Origin: Prostheceraeus crozeri | Taxonomy: Eukaryota; Platyhelminthes; Polycladida; Euryleptidae | Assembly (NCBI GenBank): GCA_907163375.1 | Contig: CAJQUW010000477.1 | Coordinates: forward strand, 1 to 64,000 | Direction of reading: 5' to 3' | DNA length: 64,000 nt | Notes under the pieces: generated by a model | What the model saw: the letters and a program-made list of their open reading frames with translations, nothing else | Told to the model about the DNA's origin: nothing | The model's database searches: none | Part shown: positions 20,078-30,870 of the stretch, piece by piece | Numbering within the stretch: position 1 is the stretch's first letter | Layout of the letters: every line of letters begins with the position of its first letter | Program-made: the position numbers and the translations under genes

Positions 20078-22986
20078 CCCTTTCACGCCCATTTCCTCGG
20101 ATGCCAATAAAATCGACTTTTTTTTCGTTTCCTATTCATATTTGATCATTAGAATATAAAAATGATGTTTTGGCTGCTTGTATTGATTTGTATCGTGTAT
20201 AACACTATGTTACCATGCGGTAACATTGAGCGGTGGCTAGTCTGTCACGTTTTTTCCAAATAGCAAAGGAGCATATTCTTCTAAATCATTTTCTAAAATT
20301 CTTCTTCGATTTATGATATGCAATTATAATTCTGATACGAGATGTCAGATAGGACTATTTTTATAAAATATTTGCGTCCCAAACCATCAGAAACTCGACG
20401 ATATTATGTTTTATTCTAGTATTTAATTCACAATTAGACGTAGATTTAGATGAAAACTAAATAATTTGATAAAAGTTTATATTTATCGAGGTACTCCAAA
20501 GAAAATTTCATCAATTACAAAAGATAGGAATTACATGCAATGCAAGAATTGTTTTGTTAGACAAGTTACAACTGGGGCTGGCATTTTTTATGCATTCAGC
20601 TTCGCATATTTCGTCAGAAATAAGTATAAAGTACACACAAACTTATAGACTTCACGTAATCAATATGGCCTAAACTACTGATGGTAATTATAGAAACAAT
20701 TGTTCTCTGAATTCAAATAGAGTGACACATCACATTTCTGGCAAATCCAACGACTCACCCACTGCATCCGAAGTTCTTGCACCGAATTCTTCTACTTGAA
20801 TAGAAAGGCCAATGACCAATTTGGTCTCTTCTAGAATCTGATTCCAATCGATATTGCTGCCTGGAAGGAGAAGTCATTTGCCCTGAAGTGTCAATCATTC
20901 TTCGTTTTCTGTTGCTTGATTTTCTTGCTTTCAAAAGTCCTTTCGCAATGGAAATGGTGAATTTCATCAAGGACACATTCTTTTCCTCTTCAGTATTTCT
21001 TCTGTAGACAAGCCAGCAGTTATTGATCGCAATGCTCAGCATTTGATAGAATATTCGCATATACCATCTCCGTGAACGAAATCAGCATATCCATTTTGTC
21101 TACTCCTCATATGAATTTATTGTATTGCATTACAATATAGGGACAAGGAACATCGACAGTGGACTTTTCTTTTGATGACCAACGTTTCACGGTGCCTCGG
21201 GGTTCATCTCCAGCGTAAGTTGAAGCAAGTGTCACTGCCCGATTGTCGTACCAAGTCACGGCATTGAGTCCACTGTTTACATCAACGACTTTGTCTAAAC
21301 TATCTCGTCCTTCGGATTTCAATTCTTTTTCTGTCTTCAGAGGTGGGTTCTTCAATCTTTTCCTTCTGATAGTTCCAACGGTGAGAACACCCTTCTCCTT
21401 TTCGAGGTAAATCAGTAATTTCAAGGTCGTGAAATAGTTGTCACAAAACAACTTGAAATTCTGGTGTGAGGGTATGGCTGCGGCCAATGAAGCTACAATG
21501 TTTTTTGTCAAGGTAAAGCCTTCAATCATTATAGGTACGTTGGTTTCTGATCCACAGTAAATGATAAAGTCATATTATTCCCGATGCAGAGCATCTTGTA
21601 AAGACTTTTATACCCCATTCGGTCGGTTTCATGGGAAGATATTGCTTCATCGATAGCCTGCCTTTAAATTCGATCATCATTTCATCAACTGATTGGTGCT
21701 CTTCCGGTTCTAATATTTTGCAAACCATTTTTTCATATGCTGTAAAAGTGGCTGAACCTTGAACAACGGATCATAGCCATCATCTCCCTTTTTCTTTGAT
21801 CTTGTGTTATCTACAAAATGTAGGCTTCTTTTGATTTTTTGAAACTCATTGCGACTGAAAACATCAGCAATCACTGACCATCTAAGTCCAGACTGCCAAT
21901 ATTGACGAAAGTCCCTTGCCTGCATGATTCCGGATAATATAAGAATGCCTATGTACTTCTCAATATCGTATTTGTCAATATTGATGGAATATGAATTCTG
22001 TTGAACGGAATACAAATTTGTTTGAAACGCGATTTCATCTAAGAAGTCGTCATCAAAAACAGTCTTGAAGTATTCATATGGAGATTTCCTGTTCTCAAAG
22101 TCGCATGTGATATTAGACAACCATTCTATCCTCTTATGTATTACGTTTCGGTGACGCCAACGTGGCAGTGAATCAAAAGTATCACTGGTGATGACATCAT
22201 TGTCTTCTATTTCACTATCGCTTCCGGTACTTGAATCTTCGGATGACCCTATCAATGTCCCTTCAGTATCCACAGCATCTTCATCCACCTCGACGTCAGA
22301 CAAATTCCCATCCGGAAAAGCAATCGCCTCAACTTCGTTCTGTTCACTCATTTCTCCCATCATATTGTTTATTGCGACTGTCTTGGTTCTTCTTTTGATT
22401 CGTGTTCTCAGCATTCTGAAAAGCAACAGTTCTGAGTAAACTTATGTAGACTATTAAAAATGATCTTTAAGAGTACATTTTGTTATCATTGCGGATTGCT
22501 TGTGAGCGATAATAACATAGTGCCAGTAGTTACTTCAGTATTGACATTTTCTGAAGGAAAAGTTTTTATGTCTAAATTGATTTCCGATCTGACCTTCGTC
22601 CAATGTTGCCATTCGGTAACACTTAAAGAAAACTTCGTTTTTCAAACACATGAGCATAGTTATTAAGTTTCTTTTGACTCTTACTTCAGACAGATAGTGT
22701 ACTCAACAGGAACAAAGTGTTTGATGATGCAGGAAATCACAGCTTTCGTGATAAATTAAGTGCCAACTTACTTGTTATGAGGAAACGTCAAACACGTGAT
22801 TCTTGCTGAAACAGATTTTGAAATTTTTTTCTTCAAACAAAAGTTCATGAGTAAATTATGCAGTGCGTTAAAATTTCAGTCTTTGAAATCATGTCTATTT
22901 ATTATTTTTGACTTCAGATACATTCATATGCGTCTGATGATCGTCTGAAGTTATGTTACCGATTGGTTACAATGAGCGTGAAAGGG
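20078..22986 (-). mobile_element. piggyBac element nested in the second pogo
   Basis: The left end is CCCTTTCACGCCCATT (20078 on), preceded by TTTA, a one-base variant of TTAA. The right end is ATGAGCGTGAAAGGG followed by TTAA (22987-22990). The reverse complement of the right end, CCCTTTCACGCTCAT, matches the left at 14 of 15 positions. TTAA is the piggyBac target. Length 2909 bp. It encodes one decayed PGBD-type transposase on the minus strand. GTTACC/GGTAAC words recur just inside both ends. Confidence 0.85.
20755..22426 (-). pseudogene. piggyBac transposase (DDE_Tnp_1_7), frameshifted
   Basis: The acidic N-terminal part (SDVEVDEDAVDTEG) is usual for the family. KYIGILILSGIMQARDFRQY, YWQSGLRWSVIADVFSRNEF and IKRSLHFVDNT identify the PGBD core. 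A frameshift at the A-run near 21733 precedes the first catalytic block HQSVDEMMIEFKGR (about 21690-21645). The second Asp is in KLFCDNYFTTLKLL (about 21455). The third block GVDKMDMLISF (about 21098) follows an in-frame TGA after NKFI, and another shift precedes the C-terminal part from 21060. The family excises and inserts at TTAA precisely. This copy has at least three shifts and one stop. Confidence 0.85.
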
Positions 22987-24479
22987 TTAAATAGCGGTAT
23001 GTATTAGTTAAGAAAATACAGCAAATCAACTCGATCGTGTCCATAATTACCATTTTCAAAAGGAAAATTTAAAAAATCCATCCAATTACAATAAAATGAA
23101 CAAAATCTCTATCTATATATGAAAAATCGGAAGCTTCTAACGGACAGTTCATTTATCATCAGTGTTGAATTCAACAGTCCAAACCAAACCACGACGATCC
23201 GGAATCGCGATTATCTTCTCTATAATATCACACTGTGAAATGTAGCTTACATCATCCTTTTCAGGAAAGACATTTGCGTTTTTCGAAACACGCTTCAAAT
23301 ACGAAACTTTGAAATAGTCTGGACTTACTCCAAGGAACTGGCCGATGAATAACTTCGTAGTTGGTTTGTCCTCAACCTTCAATTTAACGAGAACGAAATC
23401 TCCTTGGTTCGAATTCGTTGTTGATGGAAATTCACTTGCACTGCTTGCATTGTGATCAGCAGGATTTATCTCATTTTCATCAAAGTTTTCGCTCACATTG
23501 CTGTCGACGTCTACGTCATCTACTCCAACAGCTTTTCCTGAAGTAACAGCAAGCTTCGTTCTTCTTCTTCTTCTGGGTTGTCCACTCGAGTCTGTAGATA
23601 TTTTCCGAAGGCTTTGCAGATGATCCACTATTACTTCATCAAACTTGTTAATGCTTTCATCCAAAGGGTGTGGTAATCGCTTCAATACAGCTTCGGGAAT
23701 GAATGGAGAAATCTCATATGCAGCAAAACCACTTTTCAAATTTTCTTAATTCAGACGATTGATAAGATCACGAATCTTCACAGGGAAAGAACATTTGGGC
23801 ATAACAACATGTTTCTGTCCTTCATTTGTTAGACGCCACTCAGCGATAATAGATCTCCAGATTTTTTTAGCGGAGCTAAGAAAGCAACATCAAGCGGTTG
23901 TGTTATGTGTGTAGAATTTGGAGGCAAACATATGAATCGAATGTTTTGTTGGTGACACAAATCAATCACTTCCTTGTTGATGTGAGAGGACAAATTGTCT
24001 CCAATGATGACCTTCGGCCCGTTCTTTCGTCGAAGATACGGTAAGCAAATGGATCGAAGACAATCAGAGAAGCACTTATCGTCGAATCATCCAGATTTAC
24101 TGAACGTGAACTTGGCGCTATCAGGTCCACCTAATGTCTATTGTTTGTACAAATTCATTGACTTATAAACAACGTAAGGTGGTCGGAGATGTCCGCTAGC
24201 AGAGCCTGCAAACATAAAGGGGGGTTTACACGATCAGATAAATCCGCCGATTTATCCGCGGATAAATCGGCAGATTTATCCTCCGATTCTAAGCGCGTTC
24301 ACACGGACCGAGAAATAAGCAGATTTCTCAGCAGACTTCGATAATTTAAAGCTATTTTTAGATACAATTATTGATTTGTATATAGATAGTGAGAATGCAG
24401 AGCGCAGACGAATAGAATAGTCGCGAACACGCGAATGTCATTTCCTTCGTTTGTCAGAAAGGTATAGTTACTTCCTTCG

Positions 24480-26487
24480 ATGGCTCCAGTATATTCTAAG
24501 AAGCTCTATGCTTCAGTTGTTGCCATATTGGCCTCAAAGAAGAAAAATAAAAGAAAGAAGATATGGTCAAGAAAATGGTTGTTGGAAAGATCAAAAATTT
24601 CACAAACAACATTTATTCGAGAATTAAAGAACGAGGCTACAGACAAAGATTTCATTAATTATCTCAGGATGGACGAAAATTCCTTCGAAATACTACTGAA
24701 AAAAGGTTTCTTCGAAAATTGCTAGAAATGACACTCTCATGCGGCCATGTATTTCACCTGAACAACGATTATGTGCAACTCTTCGTTTCCTGGCGACTGG
24801 GAGATCATATACTGACATGCAGTACTGCACCCGGATTTCTAAAAGTTCTTTATCCAATCTGATTCCGGAGACATGCCAAGCTATTTATGATGTTTTAAGA
24901 GAAGAATATCTGAAGGTAAGTCACAGTTCAAATATATCTAAAATTATTCGAAAAGTTAATGTTATTCAATGTTGATTTAAATACCTTAGCTTAGTATGTT
25001 TACGTGCGCTTACAAACCAAAATGAATGTGCAGATTGATATTATTCTCGTGTTTTCAAGCGAAAGATCAGAGATTTCACTTGTTTATGCAAAACTCAGAT
25101 TATTTAGGTATATCTTGTAAGTCTTGGTCGCTTTTGTGAGGTATCAGAGTTTGTGTATTATAATGAACAAACCGTCTGGCTGATGAAATCGGACATTGTA
25201 AGCTACACATGTACACAGTTGTTTGTTAAATAATTGTGTACGTGTGTATACACTGATATGTGATCTTAACTATGTTATCTTTATACAGTTATATATCCAC
25301 TGTAATTTTTTAGACGCAAAACGTCAATGATAAGGCCTTTAAATTGCACAGACTATTAAGCTACGTTTTTCCATGTTTGGTTTTTATTTCAAAGATTCAT
25401 TATTTACGATATCAAAAGCTAATGCATCCAAATTTCAAATATTCAAAGTGACATGGTTAATATATATTCATTTATTAATTTCATGCTGTGATTAATCATA
25501 CATGTGTGCACAGTAAGCTACAGAATTCATCAAACAGTTTGTTCACTATAGTGAACAGTAGACGGTTTAAGGTTAAATGCTCTATCAACAAACAAAATTT
25601 AAGCCACAGGCAACATTTTGTCCACGATATATACTAAATTCAATCTTATTCAATTTCAGACACCGAAGACAAGGAAGGAATGGATAAGAATTTCTGATGA
25701 ATTCTCAGATAAATGGAATTTTCCACATTGTATCGGGGCGCTTGATGGCAAACACGTTTTAATTGTACCTCCCACCGATTCCGGTTCATATTATTTCAAT
25801 TACAAAGGTGATCATAGCATAGTACTAATGGCTGCTGTAAGTGCTCAGTATGAATTTCTTTACGTGGACATTGGTACAAATGGTAGAGTATCAGATGGCG
25901 GGGTCTTTTCTAAGACTTCTTTCAACAGGGCTCTGCTGACAAATGAACTAGATATTCCTCCACGACATCCACTAATTCCTAAGACCGAACCGCTTCCGTA
26001 TGTGTTCGTTGCGGACGACGCGTTCCCGCTGACTGAAAATATAATGAAGCCGTATAAATTCCGAGATCTCTTGAAGACTAAGCGGATTTTCAACTATCGA
26101 CTATCCCGTTCGAGACGTGTTGTTGAAAACGCTTTTGGAATTTGGTCGTCTCGCTTTCAAGTTTTCAAATCACCCATTTGCTTGACTCCTGAGAAAGTTG
26201 AAATCCTTGTCCTAGCTACATGTGCTTTGCACAATTTTTTACGTCGAAATTCTCATAATTACATTTCCTCGTCTGCCCTTGACCTCGAAAATGTCGAAAC
26301 GTCTGAAGTTTCACGCGGTACTTGGCATTCGGCACAAAGAGATGGACTTGCTAAGTGGAAGCCATCTAAAAGCCATAATCCATGTAACGATGCCAAACAC
26401 GTGCGAGAGAAATATTGTGCATACTTCAATGACCAGGTCAAGTTACTTGGCAGGAAAAAGCCATTCAAAAGAACATTTCAAGTGTAG
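24480..26487 (+). CDS. Harbinger transposase (HARBI1-like, DDE_Tnp_4), two exons
   Basis: Exon 1 is 24480-24915 and exon 2 is 25660-26487. The intron starts GTAAGT after GAATATCTGAAG and ends TTTCAG, in phase 0. Exon 1 encodes a helical region, ending in MRPCISPEQRLCATLRFLAT and SYTDMQYCTRISKSSLSNLI, the usual family HTH. Exon 2 has FPHCIGALDGKHVLI (first Asp), VADDAFPLTENIM (second Asp), and RRVVENAFGIWSSRFQVF (Glu). One frameshift breaks exon 1 at the A6 run near 24700: the frame from 24480 runs into a stop at 24725, while the next frame continues as KIARNDTLMRPC. If that is a sequencing error the gene is otherwise complete. It acts in the nucleus, cutting at TIRs with the MADF partner. Confidence 0.85.
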
Positions 26488-26987
26488 ATGCCTAAACTGT
26501 GTTTCCTGTTTCACTGCTTCTCTTAATTGTTTTATTCATTTGCATATATACCGTGATCATGAAGCCGTTGTGTAAAATGACTTAATCCACCAAGAATACA
26601 CGTATGTGTGTTCTTATAAAACATGTATTTTTCTTTTTAAAAGCTTTCTTTTGACTTAGCATTGAATCATAAATCAAAATATATGACTTAATATAAAGAC
26701 TTAGGCCTATAGGCATGCCTTATGTTAATGTTACAATTCTTGTTGCGTTATAATAGAAAAATCGACCTTGGACTATAGTTATCCAACTTAGTCTTAAAAA
26801 TTATATGAGATTTGGTAATTACTTGATTTCTCTTTAAGTGCATAAGTTAAGTACATGTATACTTAAATTTTACATTTGATAACGCGATTCAATTATTTGA
26901 AGAAAATCTCTTTTGTCAAAACACAAAGAATTTCAATATCATATCAAATGCTATATTCTAAAATTTAAGCGACTGGTCAACAGTTTA

Positions 26988-28004
26988 CTACTTTTGACCA
27001 GTTGCTTCAGAAAAATCTTTGATTATCATGTCAACATATGAATCTTTTTTGCCGATACAACTTGATAACTCTAACGAACCAAGTCTCGCTTGGAAAAGCA
27101 CGTCACTGATAAGTTTTTCTGCAATTAAACGCTGCTTAGCATCCTGAACTTGTCTGAGCTGATGAGCCACATTATTCGCAAAAGCATTTGCGCTATCGTC
27201 AGGTGCTCGCAGGTGCTCTTCTGCCAGTCGGAGAAGATTGTCAGGATTCGGTCTCCTTGCTTTGCGTTTGCGAATACAATTGGGTGTCGAAGTTGTAGTA
27301 TTACTAGAACTTTCTTCCAGCATTTCTACTTGTTGATGTTCTTCATCTGCCGTACATTGAGTGTCAGTAACATTCATACTGTCCTCATTATTGTCATTCG
27401 GTTCATCAATTGAATTCTGTAAAAATGAAACCAGTATAAAACATTAGATGCACCTACCGATGTTATGAAAATTTGATGAATTAAAAATTTAAGACCCGGG
27501 TCTTATTATCGAATAAATACGGTAATTGTTTTAAAGCTTTAAAAGTAGATCAAAACTTACCTGACGAGTTTCACAAGCTGAATTAGGTGTTTCTAATAAA
27601 TTAGAGCTACTTCCTCTTGCCTCCTCCATCTCACCGATGAATAAAAGGTTTTGGTAGTACCATAGAGAAGGTTCATATACTTCTTCGGCTCCAATACCTG
27701 ACTTGGTGGATGCCTTCACCTTGCCATGTTCGCGCCTGAAGGTAGATCGTAGGTTGTCAATTTTCTTTTTTAGGACTTCCACCGTTTTAACACTGCTCAT
27801 CACTTTAAGCCCAGATGTTGGGTCTTCAAATTCTTGGACGGCCTTTAATAGAGATTCCAAAGCATCTGTCCTCTTTATTCGGTTGTGATAATCTTTGGAT
27901 TTAATCTTCCATAGGCATGGCCTTTTCTTATATTCTTCGATCAGAAATTCAATGGCATCCTGCCCCCAATTCACGATCTTGTCAGCCATTCTTCCTCTTC
28001 GCAA
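26988..28004 (-). CDS. MADF/Myb-SANT-like partner protein of Harbinger, two exons
   Basis: Exon 1 is 28004-27561 and exon 2 is 27416-26988. The intron is GTAAGT...TTACAG, phase 0. The start may be the Met at 28004 or the one at 27989 (MADKIVNWGQ). The first part, FLIEEYKKRPCLWKIKSKDY, DALESLLKAV, KKKIDNLRSTFRREHGKVKA and SLWYYQNLLFI, is a MADF domain with its three helices and conserved W/L residues. The acidic/Ser-rich linker is followed by a BESS-like or coiled-coil end. In this superfamily the second protein binds DNA and brings the transposase to the nucleus and to element ends. It runs opposite to the transposase. No frame break seen, 290 codons. Confidence 0.85.
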
Positions 28005-29236
28005 TCAATGCAATTGTATTCGATGTCGTAGAAGCACGGTCGGTTGTCATGGCATTTGTCGCAAGTTTCGGAAATCCATGGTGCAAGCCTCTGAACAACT
28101 AAAGGTGACGTCTGCATCACCAGTGGGCCAATCACGAGAGAGAACGAAAGCAAATCGGAAGCAAATCTGATGAAAATATTCAACATGTTGGATCGTAGCA
28201 GACTTCTCAGCCGATTTGCCATCCGAGGAGCCAGCAGATTTATCTGCCGTGTGAACGCCCTTCCTGTTTCTGCGCCGATTTATCCGCGGATAAATCGGCG
28301 GATTTATCTGATCGTGTAAACCCCCCTTAACAGAAACACCAGACTTGGCATGGTTTGCAACTAATTCGGGATATTTGACTCCCCGTTTGACAATGCATTT
28401 CTTCTTGCCGGGATCATCGACAAGGGCCGTTTCGTCGTAGTTTATGATGTTATCAACTGGAACATCAGCAAGAGATAATTCCAATTCGTGGAAATTCGTT
28501 TGACACAGATCGACGACTCAAGCCGTTGCGTTGTAGGAAGCGAAATGTTGTCCTTGAATCGCCTGTATGATATCTGTGATCTATCAAGAAATTCTTTCAC
28601 AATATATTTCAAGTCATCTGCCGTAACTGGAAAGCCCCAATCACACAATTTCTCAAATCGCTTCGCAATATGCGACTCAAGTTCCTTGTCCACGGCCATT
28701 GGTCTTCCGCATGACCTGGTATGGAGATTAGAAATCCTATTCTTCAACGTTTGTCGATTTAATCTATGTTTCTTTGCAGCTGACCGCAAGCTAGAACCTT
28801 GTTTAACAGCTCTTAATGCTTTTTCAATGGAGTCTAATGGTGAGTTTCCATATTTTCGCTTGAATGGAGCCATGGGCAGTGCGAAGTCTATCGAGGTTGT
28901 ACATCAAATGATGTATTGTGTTTTTGGATGAATACTCGATTACGTATGTGCTATAAATAGCTATGACAGGAAATCTGACTCATGATTCTTGGAACAAACG
29001 GATATAGTTCATCCCTTAACTAGAATCATTGATTCGCTGACTGTTCGAGTCATTTGTCATTACCTTTTAACGAATCAGCACTATAAATTCGTTCATTTAG
29101 CGTGTATCGGTAGGTAAGTAGAATTCACTGCCATTAACTATAGATATATACTATACTATGACAAAAATACGATATCGAAGTATTGATTTCCAGTTGTTTA
29201 GGTTACCTACTCATTGACAACGGACCTCTACTAATT

Positions 29237-30615
29237 TCGTGGTGGCCATAAATTTAAGACTACGTAGATTCGGCCATAAATTTAAGACCAAAATACAAGT
29301 AACTAGTTAAGTTATGATAAATGAGTTTGTAATTAAATCCCTCTTTAGAAGTTTGAAAACTAATGAATTCCACCATTTTTTATTATGAGCATAATAAAAT
29401 AATCAATATTTGGTGGTTCCACCACCAGCTTTTATCACTGCGGCAATTCTTCTGGGCATTGATGCCACCAAGTTTTGACACAAGTCGGATGATATTTCTA
29501 ACACCCATGCTTCTCGAATAGCATTTTGAAGATCACTCAATGTGGAGGGAGACTTCTTCGACACTCTGTCTTTGACGGATTGCCAGAGGTTCTCGATTGG
29601 ATTCAGGTCTGCTGAGTTACCAGGCCAATCGAGAACCTCGATGTTGTTGGTAGAAAGCCATGTTGTCACTGATGCCGCTTTATGGCATGGAGTAGAGTCA
29701 TGCTGAAATATTTCGCAGTTGTGACAATTCATGAAGGTTGTCAGCTTCTCCTGCAATACTTCTACGTACTTGGATTGATTCATCCTTTCGTTTCTTGCCA
29801 TAAACGTGAGACCTCCACGACCTTGAGCACTGAAGCATCCCCACACCATTATCGCAGGAGGATGCTTTACTGTTGGAGTCACAAATCGAGGATTGTAGCG
29901 CTCTCCGCTGAGTCGTCGAACAGGACCAGACCGTTTGAACAACTGAAAAGTTGACTCGTCGGACCAAAGAACTTTTCTCCATTGATCTATCGTCCAATTC
30001 TTATAGCGTCGTGCCCATGCAAGTCGAGATTTCTTCATTCTTGCGGTTAGTAATGGTTTTCTCGCGGATCTGTACGAGCGAAGATTCATATGAGCCAAAT
30101 GTCTACGAACAGATCTGGGAGACAACACAGTTCCATGATCAGCTAACACTTTGGAAACAGAATTGCTTGAAATGAATGGTTGATTTTGGACTTCTTGGCG
30201 GATAAGGCGGTTATCCCTCAAAGTAGTTTTCTTCGGTGCACCTGATCGTGGACGGTCACTAAAGGATTTCACTTCGCGATACTTCACAATGGCTTGATGT
30301 ACAGCAATCCTAATAACGTTCACTACGACCATTTTCATGGTAGGCGACTATCTGCGCTCTCACAGTTGGCTTGATGGTCTTTGCTTTGCCCATTCTCGGA
30401 TTGTGACAGCTAATCGGTGAGCATTTGTATTTATCCGTTGGAATGTCTTTCAACCAGGACAGTGGGCGTCGCTAAACAAGGTTGTGAATTGTAGCTATCT
30501 ATGAGAAGAATGGTGAGTGACTCATCGTGTCACTAAGACTTTGATGACTGTAAAAACAAAAGTATGGAGCAGTAACAGAAGTTGATATGTGGTCTTAAAT
30601 TAATAGCCACCGCTG
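29237..30615 (-). mobile_element. Tc1-type element nested in the second pogo
   Basis: The right end on the minus strand is TA then CAGCGGTGGCTATTAATTTA (30617 down). The left end has CGTGGTGGCCATAAATTTA (29238-29256). The inner word GGTGGCCATAAATTTAAGAC recurs in shorter form at 29274. The left TA is mutated to TT. The element is about 1.38 kb and holds one transposase. It lies between the pogo transposase start and the pogo right end. Its right 350 bases are repeated at 43673-44046 by the segmental duplication. Confidence 0.8.
29403..30393 (-). pseudogene. Tc1 transposase (DD34E), one 23 bp deletion
   Basis: The expected start is ATG at 30393 (MGKAKTIKPTVRAQIVAYHE), followed by the first HTH. 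In this copy a net 23 bp loss near 30310-30325, compared with the duplicate at 43701-43743, breaks the frame. From about 30310 the rest is open: PRSGAPKKTTLRDNRLIR (the G-R-P-R-like hinge region), WRKVLWSDESTFQLF (first Asp), CEIFQHDSTPCHKA (second Asp) and NSADLNPIENLWQSVK (Glu). The end IAAVIKAGGGTTKY is typical. All three catalytic residues are present, so only the N-terminal deletion disables it. The family inserts at TA. Confidence 0.85.
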
Positions 30616-30870
30616 TAAATCTACATGTAGGGTAATACTTTTTTCGTTGAATCAAAAGTGGCTAAAGTTAAGAATAACGACCCTAACTTTAGCCACCACT
30701 TTAAACCGAAACCAGAGTATACTTATAATCGAAATTGAAAAGCAGAATAGTTACGACAACTCAGCAGCATTAGATGTCAACCAGCTAAGTGATAATGAAT
30801 GATGTCGGGCTATTTCTTAAAGAATGTCAGCAAAAAAATGAAAAAAAATAAAGTTAGGGCGTTTTGACGG

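Larger units (their letters stand above)
24218..28327 (+). mobile_element. PIF/Harbinger (ISL2EU-like) element with two genes
   Basis: The left end AGGGGGGTTTACACGATC (24218 on) is matched by GATCGTGTAAACCCCCCT at the right (28310-28327). Inverted similarity is essentially perfect for about 54 bases and patchy for about 60 more. TAA flanks both sides (24215-24217 and 28328-28330), the 3 bp target duplication of this superfamily. Inside each end the words GATAAATC and GATTTATC alternate around CCGCGG. One gene on each strand: a spliced DDE transposase (plus) and a spliced MADF protein (minus), the two-gene layout normal for PIF/Harbinger. Length 4110 bp. It is the best-preserved element of the stack. 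Confidence 0.9.
23149..28873 (-). pseudogene. second pogo transposase, interrupted by the Harbinger insertion
   Basis: The N-terminal part (28873-28331) has FKRKYGNSPLDSIEKALRAV and HRLNRQTLKNRIS, a psq HTH, then CDWGFPVTADDLKYIVKEFL. About 60 residues expected after that are missing. The DDE domain starts at INYDETALVDDPGKKKCIVK and breaks off at HAKSGVSV exactly at the TAA insertion site (28328-28330). Beyond the insert, at 24214, it resumes with MFAGSASG, later PKVIIGDNLSSHI and NSTHITQPLDVAFLS. The C-terminus (23739-23149) has GDFVLVKLK, LFIGQFLGVSPDYFKVSYLK and VFPEKDDVSYI, parallel to the C-terminal domain of the other pogo. Stops and frameshifts remain even without the insert. Confidence 0.85.
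19547..30870 (-). mobile_element. second pogo/Tigger element, split by three nested insertions
   Basis: The left end is TA plus CCGTCAAACGCCCTAACTTT (19545-19566). The right end is AAAGTTAGGGCGTTTTGACGG plus TA (30851-30872). The motif CCTAACTTTAGCC recurs as inverted pairs at 19950-20008 and 30650-30707. Its transposase lies in pieces at 28873-28328 and 24217-23149 on the minus strand. A piggyBac (20078-22986), a PIF/Harbinger (24218-28327) and a Tc1 (29237-30615) sit inside it, each with its own ends. Removing them leaves about 2.9 kb, the same size as the first pogo element. Confidence 0.85.
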
